A DNA stretch of 64,000 nucleotides from CAYQUC01 sp964420605 (GTDB taxonomy: Bacteria; Pseudomonadota; Gammaproteobacteria; UBA6429; Thiohalophilaceae), in contig CAYQUC010000005.1 of NCBI GenBank assembly GCA_964420605.1, forward strand, positions 1 through 64,000, read 5' to 3'. Under the pieces are notes generated by a model, which did not search any database, was not told the origin of the DNA, and worked only from the letters and a program-made list of their open reading frames with translations. The position numbers were made by a program, and so were the translations under genes. Positions 35,335 to 42,956 of the stretch are shown here, in pieces. Position 1 is the stretch's first letter. Every line of letters starts with the position of its first letter.

Positions 35335-35646
35335 TTATTTAGAACCACCCAGACAAGGTGGAGACATAGGAGCATTAATATTTTGATCCGACCATTCCTT
35401 TACGGTGTAGGTGTGAATGGCAAGTGCATGAATTTTATGCTGTAATTCCTCAACTAAGACTGTATTTACCAGTCGATGACGTTGTAATAAGCTTTTATCA
35501 ACAAATTCATCAGTGACTAATATAACCTTAAAGTGCGACTCAGAACCTTCAGGAACATTGTGATTACCAGTTTCATCAATTACATCTAAATGAGATAAAT
35601 TAATTGCATTTGCTAATTTTTGCTCTATTGTTGCTAACATTGTCAT
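35335..35646 (-). CDS. bolA: BolA family protein
   Basis: This is a 103-aa BolA-fold protein, started at the ATG at 35646 (MTMLATIEQKL); an upstream start would add 17 residues unlike the family. Typical features are SHFKVILVTDEF, the conserved LLQRHRLVN with the cluster-binding His, and IHALAIHTYTVKEW. BolA proteins bind monothiol glutaredoxins through a [2Fe-2S] cluster and some act as transcription regulators. The C-terminus carries a short Pro/Cys tail (MSPPCLGGSK). Similarity is closer to BolA than to IbaG, with moderate certainty. Confidence 0.88.
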   Translation of the reverse strand: MTMLATIEQKLANAINLSHLDVIDETGNHNVPEGSESHFKVILVTDEFVDKSLLQRHRLVNTVLVEELQHKIHALAIHTYTVKEWSDQNINAPMSPPCLGGSK

Positions 35647-35717
35647 TGTTGGATAGTTCCTAATACTGCCATTATAGTGATAAGCAAATGAGTTCAATTT
35701 AAACTCGTTAATGCTCT

Positions 35718-36206
35718 TTATATATTCTTATTTATAATTTCCTCATCCACAATATCAAAATTATTATCAGAATCAAGTACCGTTTCAGCCTCCAACTCGC
35801 TAGTGTGTAATTCAATTGGTTTTGTCACACTCGTTGAGTCTATTAAAAAACCTGCATCTTGCAGCACAGTATGTGCATCTGCAATGGCTAAATCGATACT
35901 GTCGAAATGGCCGTTTATGGAACTGCGTGATTTTTCAGTGACGTTTAAGTGATAGTCAAGGCATCGATACAAGCGCTCAATAATAAGCATTTTACCCAAA
36001 TCTTTACCTTGCAATGATTTTAATTCAGCTATCGGAATGTCAACAGGCATTCCCTTTATGCACTTTACACACCTATTTCGGGTAACATCAATTTCACCGA
36101 GTTCTTTGGGCTTAACGCTTTTAGTATGTCCACATTCATAAATCTCTTGCGCCAGCGATTGATAACTTGGGTGAACACGATGTGCTACTATTTTTCGTAA
36201 AGTCAT
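35718..36206 (-). CDS. unassigned Cys-rich (possible zinc-binding) protein
   Basis: This is a 162-aa protein I cannot assign. The first 50 residues hold ECGH (Cys25, His27) and, about 20 residues on, CVKC (Cys46, Cys49), a spacing that could bind one zinc. The middle is helical (ELKSLQGKDLGKMLIIERLYRCLDY) and the end is acidic (VLDSDNNFDIVDEEI). It has no signal peptide or membrane segment. It lies 20 bp upstream of the bolA region on the same strand and may share a transcript with it. A perfect 20-bp palindrome lies 86 bp before its start. Confidence 0.7.
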   Translation of the reverse strand: MTLRKIVAHRVHPSYQSLAQEIYECGHTKSVKPKELGEIDVTRNRCVKCIKGMPVDIPIAELKSLQGKDLGKMLIIERLYRCLDYHLNVTEKSRSSINGHFDSIDLAIADAHTVLQDAGFLIDSTSVTKPIELHTSELEAETVLDSDNNFDIVDEEIINKNI

Positions 36207-36291
36207 ACTAAACTCTCAATATTACCTAATACAATCCAAAATGAAGCGTATTAACATTAATTTTATTCTATTGAATTCAACTTAACTTGTC

Positions 36292-36311
36292 ATTTAGGGA
36301 ATTCCCTAAAT
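36292..36311. promoter_or_regulatory. perfect 20-bp palindrome upstream of the Cys-rich gene
   Basis: ATTTAGGGAA and its exact reverse complement TTCCCTAAAT meet without a spacer. It lies in the 328-bp region (36207-36534) between the htpG stop and the Cys-rich gene start, upstream of the latter. A dyad without loop is the form of a DNA operator rather than an RNA hairpin. The rest of that region shows the htpG terminator hairpin and AT-rich sequence, no gene. Confidence 0.5.
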
Positions 36312-36450
36312 AGGTAATTAATTTATGATTTAGTAGAAATTTTTTTATTCTAAATTTAAAAAGCACTCACATCTGTGCGTCAAAAAAAACTATTTTACGT
36401 GCTTGACTCAATAAGTCAGCACTATAATCTACCAACCAAAAATTATTAAT

Positions 36451-36498
36451 ACAATAAATACAAAGAAACTGCCGTTCTAATCTCCTTGTACTTATTGT
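36451..36498 (-). terminator. terminator of htpG
   Basis: About 37 bp after the htpG stop, arms of 14-15 nt (ACAATAAGTACAAG and CTTTGTATTTATTGT as read on the minus strand) pair with one G-U and one bulge around a loop of about 19 nt. AATAATTTTTGG follows. Location and trailing T-run suit a rho-independent terminator. Confidence 0.6.
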
Positions 36499-36534
36499 TA
36501 TATTATAATGTGCTAATAAATAACATTTTTACGA

Positions 36535-38481
36535 CTAGTTTTCTTTAGTCAATGTTAATAACAAACCATTCATTCGGCTTACAAACGAAACAGGATCTTC
36601 TAATTGACCACCTTCACTTAATAACGCTTGTTCAAAGAGTATAAATGCCCAATCTTCAAATTTTGTATCATCAGTTTCTGTGTTTAAACGTTCAACTAAC
36701 GGATGTTTCGGATTTATTTCCAAGGTTGGTTGTAAATCAGGAACTTGATGTCCAGCTTGTTTTAATAATTTTTGCATATTAAGCGCCATATCCTGTTGTT
36801 CTACAACAAGACACGATGGCGAGTTTGTTAAACGATTGGTCACTCTAACGTCTTTAACTTTACCATCAAGTGTTTTTTTCATATGCTCAATTAATGATTT
36901 ATATTCATCAGCTGCTTTTTCAACTTTTTCTTTATCATCCTTATCTTCAAGCTCACCAAGATCTAAATCACCTTTTGCAACAGATTCAAAATTCTTACCG
37001 TCAAATTCAGTTAAATAGGACATCATCCACTCATCAACCCGATCCCACAATAACAACACTTCAATTCCTTTGGTGTTGAATATTTCAAGATGTGGACTAT
37101 TTTTTGCTGATGCAAATGAATCTGCTGTAATATAATAAATTTTATTTTGGCCTTCTTTCATTCTTGTGGTGTAATCTTCTAGCGAAACATCCTGAATTTC
37201 AGTATTTGAATGAGTAGAACCAAAACGTAGTAATTTAGAAATTTTATCTTTATTGGCAAAATCTTCTGATGGGCCTTCTTTTAAAACATTACCAAACTCT
37301 TTCCAAAATGCTAAGTAAGCGTCCTTATCATTTTTAGCGGTTTTTTCTAATTGACTTAAAATTTTCTTTACCGAACCATTTCGAATGGTATCAATTTGTT
37401 TATTTTTTTGTAAAATCTCACGAGAAATATTTAATGGTAAATCATCTGAATCAACAACACCTTTAATAAAGCGTAAATAATTAGGCATCAATTGATCGCT
37501 ATCATCCATAATAAAAACACGTTTTACATATAGCTTAATACCTTGACTTTTTTCTCTGTCCCATAAATCAAATGGTGCTTTAGTAGGAACATAAAATAAC
37601 GTGGTATAAGATTGAGTTCCTTCTACTCTGTTATGCATACACAGCATAGGATCACTGTAATCATAAGATAGGCTTTTATAGAAATCATTATACTCTTCTT
37701 CACTTATTTCGCTTTTAGAACGAACCCATAATGCCGAAGCCTGATTGACAGTTTCATCTTCATAAATTACTTCTGTTACTTCATCTTTTTTATCTTTATC
37801 TTCAGCATCTTTATCATCAACTTCAGGAACAACTTCTTTTTTCATAATAATAGGAAGCGTTATATGATCAGAGTATTTAGATATAACTGAACGAATTCGA
37901 TAATCTTCTGAAAATTCTAACTCATCTTCTTTTAGGTGCAATACTACCGATGTGCCATGCTCATCCAAATCAATATTTTCAAGTGTAAATTCACCCTCAC
38001 CACCCGATTGCCATTGAACGCCATGCTCGGCTCCCATACCAGCCTTACGTGTTAAGACCGTAACATTATCAGCAACAATAAATGAAGAATAAAACCCAAC
38101 ACCAAATTGTCCAATTAAATGCGCATCTTTTGTCTCATCTCCGGTCATTTTTTCGAGGAATTTCTTCGTACCCGAATTAGCGATAGTACCAATATTCTCA
38201 ATGACTTCCTCTCGAGTCATGCCGATTCCATTGTCTTTAATAGTGACAGTTTTTGCATCTTTATCAACCGATACTCGAATTTTCAATTCAGAATCACCTT
38301 CATACAAGGCATCATCAGCAATTGCCTCAAATCGTAATTTATCACAGGCATCCGAGGCATTGGATATCAGTTCACGAAGAAATATTTCTTTATTGGAGTA
38401 TAAAGAATGAATCATCAAATGAAGTAGTTGCTTTACTTCAGTTTGAAAGCTCAACGTTTCTTTTTTTGCTTCGACGGTCAT
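36535..38481 (-). CDS. htpG: chaperone protein HtpG (Hsp90)
   Basis: This is a 648-aa homodimeric Hsp90. The GHKL ATPase domain (about 1-225) contains FLRELISNASDACDKLRF, TIKDNGIGMTREEVIENIG and the lid GQFGVGFYSSFIVAD. The middle domain includes LYVKRVFIMDD and the catalytic Arg region LPLNISREILQ. The C-terminal dimerisation domain follows from about 530. A Lys/Asp/Glu-rich linker between N and middle domains (about 220-245) is longer than in E. coli HtpG (624 aa). AAGGAAAAACC precedes the ATG, and a heat-shock promoter lies upstream. Confidence 0.97.
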   Translation of the reverse strand: MTVEAKKETLSFQTEVKQLLHLMIHSLYSNKEIFLRELISNASDACDKLRFEAIADDALYEGDSELKIRVSVDKDAKTVTIKDNGIGMTREEVIENIGTIANSGTKKFLEKMTGDETKDAHLIGQFGVGFYSSFIVADNVTVLTRKAGMGAEHGVQWQSGGEGEFTLENIDLDEHGTSVVLHLKEDELEFSEDYRIRSVISKYSDHITLPIIMKKEVVPEVDDKDAEDKDKKDEVTEVIYEDETVNQASALWVRSKSEISEEEYNDFYKSLSYDYSDPMLCMHNRVEGTQSYTTLFYVPTKAPFDLWDREKSQGIKLYVKRVFIMDDSDQLMPNYLRFIKGVVDSDDLPLNISREILQKNKQIDTIRNGSVKKILSQLEKTAKNDKDAYLAFWKEFGNVLKEGPSEDFANKDKISKLLRFGSTHSNTEIQDVSLEDYTTRMKEGQNKIYYITADSFASAKNSPHLEIFNTKGIEVLLLWDRVDEWMMSYLTEFDGKNFESVAKGDLDLGELEDKDDKEKVEKAADEYKSLIEHMKKTLDGKVKDVRVTNRLTNSPSCLVVEQQDMALNMQKLLKQAGHQVPDLQPTLEINPKHPLVERLNTETDDTKFEDWAFILFEQALLSEGGQLEDPVSFVSRMNGLLLTLTKEN

Positions 38482-38579
38482 TGGTTTTTCCTTAAAGTAT
38501 AAGTTATTGATAATAAAAGATTTTAATTGTTATATTTACAATTTTGTCGCGTTTACATAAAACACGTTAATAGTTTACT

Positions 38580-38608
38580 ATTCTGGGGACATTAATTTGA
38601 ATTTCAAA
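38580..38608 (-). promoter_or_regulatory. sigma-32 heat-shock promoter of htpG
   Basis: On the minus strand TTTGAAA, 13 bp, then CCCCAGAAT lies about 100 bp upstream of htpG. It matches the RpoH consensus at six of seven -35 bases with the CCCC hallmark in the -10. Spacer length is identical to that of the lon promoter. Confidence 0.75.
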
Positions 38609-38670
38609 TTATTTTCGATAAATAATTGAATTATTATTGGATATAAATACTTAGATTTTAAAAGTTTACA

Positions 38671-38705
38671 TTATGGAATGATAATGACTGCCTATCATTC
38701 CATAA
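38671..38705 (-). terminator. hairpin after the aminotransferase gene
   Basis: A perfect 13-bp stem (TTATGGAATGATA / TATCATTCCATAA) with a 9-nt loop lies 31 bp beyond the stop codon of the aminotransferase, in the spacer to htpG. A short T-run follows in that direction. Probable terminator. Confidence 0.65.
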
Positions 38706-38735
38706 CATCTTATTTGTAGAGAATTAGTAGCATCC

Positions 38736-39923
38736 TTACAATTTATTATCAGCCATATATGCCGTTGCTGCAGCTAATGCTGAACCGGCTTCAACAGCTG
38801 CGCCTAAGTCAACAAGCACCTCATTTAAGGCACCCAAACATTTCTCAACATTTGCTTGATTACACGCATGTCCCATTAATCCAATCCGCCATACTTTACC
38901 CGCAAGCGTACCTAGTCCTGCACCAATTTCTAAATTATAATCTTTTAATAAGCGGCCTCGTACTTCGGCATCATCAATACCAACTGGAATAGTGACACTG
39001 TTTAACTGTGGCAAATTATCACCTTGTTTAACAATAAATGATAAGCCCATAGCTTCGATTCCAGCGCGCAACACATTATGGTAGTATGAATGTCGTTTCC
39101 AAGAGTTTTCCAAACCTTCTTCTTTTAAAATAAGAAGCGATTCGTGCAAAGCATAGAGTGAATTAACTGGTGCAGTATGATGATAAGTTCGTTTACCATC
39201 ACCACCCCAATAACCCATAACTAAACTCATGTCGAGAAACCAGCTTTGAACTTTTGATTTTCGATTTTGAATTAAATCAGCAGCGCGTTGGCTAAATGAA
39301 ACAGGAGATAATCCTGGAGGCGCAGATAAACATTTTTGCGTACCAGAATAAATCGCATCAATTTTCCATTCATCTACTTTTAATGGTGACCCACCTAAGG
39401 ATGTCACAGCATCAACAATTGTTAAACAATCGTGTTTGTGCGCTATTTCAACTAAGGTTTTAGCATCAGACAATGCACCTGTTGAAGTCTCAGCATGTAC
39501 AAATGCAACAAACCGTGCATCCACATTTGCTGTTAATGTATCGTCTAATTTTTGAGGATCAACGACCTCACCCCAAGCATCTTCAACCACAATCGCTATA
39601 GCACCACAGCGTTCAATGTTTTCTTTCATACGATTGCCAAACACACCATTGATGCAAACCACTACTTTATCACCAGGCTCTAATAAGTTAACAAAACAAG
39701 TTTCCATGCCGGCTGAACCAGGTGCTGAGACTGGAAATGTTAAGTCATTTTTTGTTTGAAATGTATATTTCAATAATTCTTTAAGCTCATCCATCATACT
39801 TACAAAAGCAGGATCGAGGTGGCCTATTGTTGGACGTGCGAGTGCGGATAACACACGTTCACTCACATCAGAAGGACCTGGTCCCATAAGTGTTCGAATT
39901 GGTGGTTGAAAAGAGGTTGTCAT
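38736..39923 (-). CDS. alanine/serine-glyoxylate aminotransferase
   Basis: This is a 395-aa class V PLP aminotransferase. PGPSDVSERVLSALARPTIGHLDP is the family N-terminus. SAPGSAGMET, VHAETSTGAL and VDAVTSLGG follow, and the PLP lysine is K197 in YSGTQKCLSAPPG. It is of the AGXT/SGAT type that makes glycine from glyoxylate. The window also encodes glycolate oxidase GlcDEF, which produces glyoxylate, so a glycolate to glycine route is plausible. The amino donor (Ala or Ser) cannot be decided by eye. The C-terminus (AGSALAAATAYMADNKL) is Ala-rich. Confidence 0.93.
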   Translation of the reverse strand: MTTSFQPPIRTLMGPGPSDVSERVLSALARPTIGHLDPAFVSMMDELKELLKYTFQTKNDLTFPVSAPGSAGMETCFVNLLEPGDKVVVCINGVFGNRMKENIERCGAIAIVVEDAWGEVVDPQKLDDTLTANVDARFVAFVHAETSTGALSDAKTLVEIAHKHDCLTIVDAVTSLGGSPLKVDEWKIDAIYSGTQKCLSAPPGLSPVSFSQRAADLIQNRKSKVQSWFLDMSLVMGYWGGDGKRTYHHTAPVNSLYALHESLLILKEEGLENSWKRHSYYHNVLRAGIEAMGLSFIVKQGDNLPQLNSVTIPVGIDDAEVRGRLLKDYNLEIGAGLGTLAGKVWRIGLMGHACNQANVEKCLGALNEVLVDLGAAVEAGSALAAATAYMADNKL

Positions 39924-40170
39924 AAAAGCTGCGCCTATATTAGTTTTTTGTTAAAAATGTCTCGCATTAAAATGTAAATTATACCGATATCCCGTTATAA
40001 ACTGAATGCAAATCTACAAATATAATCATTTAGTACCGGTATAAACACTACGGTTAAATAACGTTTTGTCATTTAAGATATAATATGGACTATTTTGTCC
40101 CCGCATAAAGTAAGTTATAATAACTATGCAAGAATAATCACCAACGAACGGCTAGGCCAAAGAGTAATAT

Positions 40171-41010
40171 ATGAGTAATGATAATAGTAATAATCAAATT
40201 CCGTTAATTATAAGTGCATCGCAACTTGAACAAGAACTTCAAAATACAACGAATAAAATTTTGCTCGTTGATATAAGCAGCCCCACAAGTTACATTCAAA
40301 ATCATATTCCAAGTGCGGTCTTTTTGGATTATTCATGGATTGTTCATATTGAACCTCCACGTATGGGCTTAATTCCAAACGAGCAACAATTAGATGCTAT
40401 ATTTAACGCCCTTGGCTTAACTAGTGATACTCACGTAATTGCATATGATGATGAAGGTGGTGGTCGGGCTAGTCGATTATTATGGACATTAGAATCCATT
40501 GGGCATACGCAGTATTCATTGCTCGATGGTGGTATTCAAGACTGGATGGCCAACAATCATGCCGTTACCAATAAAGTCTCCTACCCTACTCCGTGTGACG
40601 ATTTTAAATCGACATTAATTGAAGGTCCGGTTGCCAATCAAGCATTCATTCGAGCACATTTAGATGATGCTAATGTTGCTGTATTAGATTCTCGTTCTGT
40701 ACCAGAATACACCGGTCAAAAGGCCTTTGCCGAACGAACGGGTCATATTCCAGGTGCTATAAATTGGGAGTGGACGCAGGCAATGGATAAAAGCAACAAT
40801 CTACGATTAAAACCTCAAGCAGAGTTATCGGCCACTTTAGAAAGCATCGGCATAACTAAAGACAAATTAATTATTACACATTGTCAGACCCATCACCGTT
40901 CTGCTCATACCTATATTGTTTTAAAATCATTAGGATATGAACAAATTAAAGGCTATCCAGGTTCTTGGTCCGACTGGGGCAATACTGCAGATTCGCCGAT
41001 TGAACATTAA
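40171..41010 (+). CDS. sseA: thiosulfate/3-mercaptopyruvate sulfurtransferase (tandem rhodanese)
   Basis: This is a 279-aa protein with two rhodanese domains. The first (about 10-130) is inactive, with Asp in place of Cys (AYDDEGGGRASRLLWTLE). The second (about 155-275) carries the catalytic cysteine in the loop CQTHHRSAHTY near 238. VLDSRSVPEYTGQ and RTGHIPGAINWEW are family blocks. The loop sequence fits thiosulfate rather than mercaptopyruvate use only loosely. It is a single gene that ends in a strong hairpin. Confidence 0.9.
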   Translation: MSNDNSNNQIPLIISASQLEQELQNTTNKILLVDISSPTSYIQNHIPSAVFLDYSWIVHIEPPRMGLIPNEQQLDAIFNALGLTSDTHVIAYDDEGGGRASRLLWTLESIGHTQYSLLDGGIQDWMANNHAVTNKVSYPTPCDDFKSTLIEGPVANQAFIRAHLDDANVAVLDSRSVPEYTGQKAFAERTGHIPGAINWEWTQAMDKSNNLRLKPQAELSATLESIGITKDKLIITHCQTHHRSAHTYIVLKSLGYEQIKGYPGSWSDWGNTADSPIEH

Positions 41011-41028
41011 TGTAGACTAATAAATGTA

Positions 41029-41059
41029 ACTGTACGAGATTTTCTGAATCTCGTACAGT
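41029..41059 (+). terminator. hairpin after sseA
   Basis: A perfect 13-bp stem (ACTGTACGAGATT / AATCTCGTACAGT) with a 5-nt loop starts 19 bp past the sseA stop. A weak T-run follows. It may serve both sseA and the convergent S24 gene. Confidence 0.7.
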
Positions 41060-41162
41060 ATGTTTAATCCGTAAAGTTTAATTAATAAATTGATATAACT
41101 AACCAGGATAGCCCAAATTCTAACTATTACGGTTTTAAATTTACGCTAAATAGTTACAAAAA

Positions 41163-41627
41163 TTAATTAAACGATCGAATGACACCCGTCACAATACCCA
41201 AAATTTGAACGTCTTCATTTCGTAAATAAATAGGTTCCATATCTGGATTTGCGGGCTGCAGGCGGATACCGTCCCGTTCAACATAAAATTTCTTCAATGT
41301 CACCTGTTCGCCATTTATCATGGCAATGACCGATTGACCATTCTCAGCGGATTCGCGTTTTTGAATGACAATAATATCACCGTCTTGGATATTATCATCA
41401 ATCATTGATTCTCCACGTACTCGTAGTGCATAACTATTCTTGAGCACCATATTTGACGGCACCGATACTGACTCACGGTTCTCAAATAAGTCTACCGGCA
41501 CACCAGCTGCAACCCATCCAAGTAGAGGAATTTCAGCCATCGGCATTGAATCAACCAAACACGGTTCTAAATCTGGGCTAAAAATTGGGCGTTTATTCTT
41601 ATTTATTATATAGTTAACATTATTCAT
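41163..41627 (-). CDS. LexA/UmuD-type S24 autoprotease lacking the DNA-binding domain
   Basis: This is a 154-aa protein made of a 40-residue N-terminal arm and a LexA-type C-terminal domain. The self-cleavage bond Ala41-Gly42 lies in GWVAAGVPVD, the catalytic serine is Ser74 in RGESMID, and the general-base lysine is Lys112 in VTLKKFY. Full-length LexA has a winged helix-turn-helix of about 70 residues before the cleavage region; it is missing here and there is no room for it. The arrangement resembles UmuD, but the domain reads closer to LexA and no umuC follows. AAGAGG precedes the start. It may be an SOS-controlled modulator or a decoy dimer partner; its function is unproven. Confidence 0.85.
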   Translation of the reverse strand: MNNVNYIINKNKRPIFSPDLEPCLVDSMPMAEIPLLGWVAAGVPVDLFENRESVSVPSNMVLKNSYALRVRGESMIDDNIQDGDIIVIQKRESAENGQSVIAMINGEQVTLKKFYVERDGIRLQPANPDMEPIYLRNEDVQILGIVTGVIRSFN

Positions 41628-41684
41628 TTAAGTAACCTCTTAGGTTTTAATAACCTTAGCGTTTTTTAACGTTAAATTCAAATA

Positions 41685-41699
41685 GTTCTCGTCATGTTC
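41685..41699. promoter_or_regulatory. GTTC-N7-GTTC direct repeat upstream of the S24 gene
   Basis: Two GTTC tetramers are separated by seven bases, 57 bp upstream of the S24 gene start. This is the form of the alphaproteobacterial LexA box. On the gene's strand it overlaps a TTGAGA -35-like hexamer whose partner (TTGAAT, 16 bp on) is weak. Nearer the start, AGGTT and AACCT form a small dyad that could also be an operator. Confidence 0.4.
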
Positions 41700-41807
41700 T
41701 CAATAAAAATTATTAATATTCTGGCTTTTCTTAATTTGATATCCGAAATTCAGTAGTTAACGGTTTTTTGACTAATATTATTCCAACAATCGTGGGATAA
41801 TATCTAG

Positions 41808-42497
41808 ATGATTCAAACCAATAAAATATACTTCAGTATCATTATCGTCGTTGCCATCATCAGCGCTACAACTGGCTCTTGGTTATATTCTAAAACCGCA
41901 CATAATGATGCATCAAGTAAAAACCAAGCAGATTTAATTCCGGTGCCTCCCGGCCTTGAATCTATCGCATTAAATCGAGCATTCCCAATTTCCGAGTTCA
42001 AACTCATAAATCACAATCAACAACCCTTTTCTGATAAAAGTTTCAATGGGAAATGGTCTTTTGTGTTTTTTGGCTTTACTAATTGTCCGGATGTTTGCCC
42101 AACAACATTAACCATGATGCAACAGGTTTGGAATACTGTTAAACAAAAAACCCAACATAACGGGTCACCAAAATTTTCAAAGCAACTTATTTTTGTATCG
42201 GTTGATCCGAACCGAGATTTACCAGCCAAATTAAAGTCGTATGTCGAATACTATCATTCCGATTTTATTGGTGTAACCGGACCGTTAATTGAAATCACTA
42301 AATTAACCAAACAACTTGGTGTACATTATGCGTATGATAACCAAGGTAAATCTGATGGAAGTTATAGTGTTGAGCACAGCGCCCAAATATATTTAATTGA
42401 CCCAAATGCTAATCTACGCGCTATTTTTTCAGCACCACATGTCGCAAATGACATCAGCGATAATTTTCTTACTCTAAACACTTATTTTTCAAAATAG
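41808..42497 (+). CDS. SCO1/SenC family copper chaperone
   Basis: This is a 229-aa membrane-anchored thioredoxin-fold protein. An N-terminal helix (about 8-27) anchors it. The copper ligands are Cys93 and Cys97 in GFTNCPDVCPTT and the His of YSVEHSAQIYLI near 185. The family helps load Cu-A in cytochrome c oxidase subunit II. A PCuAC gene follows 4 bp downstream, the usual pairing in Gram-negative oxidase assembly. The oxidase genes themselves are not in the window. Confidence 0.94.
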   Translation: MIQTNKIYFSIIIVVAIISATTGSWLYSKTAHNDASSKNQADLIPVPPGLESIALNRAFPISEFKLINHNQQPFSDKSFNGKWSFVFFGFTNCPDVCPTTLTMMQQVWNTVKQKTQHNGSPKFSKQLIFVSVDPNRDLPAKLKSYVEYYHSDFIGVTGPLIEITKLTKQLGVHYAYDNQGKSDGSYSVEHSAQIYLIDPNANLRAIFSAPHVANDISDNFLTLNTYFSK

Positions 42498-42501
42498 CAT
42501 C

Positions 42502-42954
42502 ATGATTTTTTTTACAAAGATTATTAATTTGAGTTTAAGCGCATTATTACTTTTAAGTCTATCAACTCTGTCTTACGCACAAGAATCCATTACCATCACT
42601 AATGCATGGATTGCCGATGCACCACCAAATAGTACAATGTATGCAGGTTATTTAACGATCAAAAATAATAATAATAATGCTATTAAATTATTAACTGTAA
42701 CAAGTCCTCAATTTCAAAATATTGAAATACACAAATCACAAATTATTAACAACATCGCCAAAATGATAAAGCAACACGGACTATTTATTGAAGCAAACTC
42801 AAAGGCACAATTTTCTCCTGGTGGTTTGCATTTGATGATGTTGGTACCCAAAAATACCCTACAGCTCGATAACAAAATAAATTTGGTTCTACAATTTCAA
42901 AATAATATTACAGTATCTGTCATTGCAAAAGTTCAAAAACGGTTAAGTAAATAA
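42502..42954 (+). CDS. periplasmic copper chaperone PCuAC
   Basis: This is a 150-aa exported protein with a signal peptide of about 26 residues (cut after LSYA). The copper motif is complete: His77, Met88, His110 and Met112 follow the H-X10-M-X21-HXM rule exactly. It passes Cu(I) to SCO or directly to oxidase subunit II. It lies between the SCO1 gene (4 bp) and psd (2 bp), so these three are one transcript. Confidence 0.94.
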   Translation: MIFFTKIINLSLSALLLLSLSTLSYAQESITITNAWIADAPPNSTMYAGYLTIKNNNNNAIKLLTVTSPQFQNIEIHKSQIINNIAKMIKQHGLFIEANSKAQFSPGGLHLMMLVPKNTLQLDNKINLVLQFQNNITVSVIAKVQKRLSK

Positions 42955-42956
42955 GC

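Noticed and set aside
36404..36428. Plus-strand TTGACT and TATAAT considered as a promoter of a small RNA or antisense transcript to htpG.
   Set aside because: The two boxes are separated by only 14 bp, and the hairpin behind them is better explained as the htpG terminator.
41628..41807. Search for a lost helix-turn-helix upstream of the S24 gene, as a frameshifted lexA.
   Set aside because: Only 180 bp separate it from the next gene, too little for the 70-residue domain, and the frames hold stops and no such sequence.
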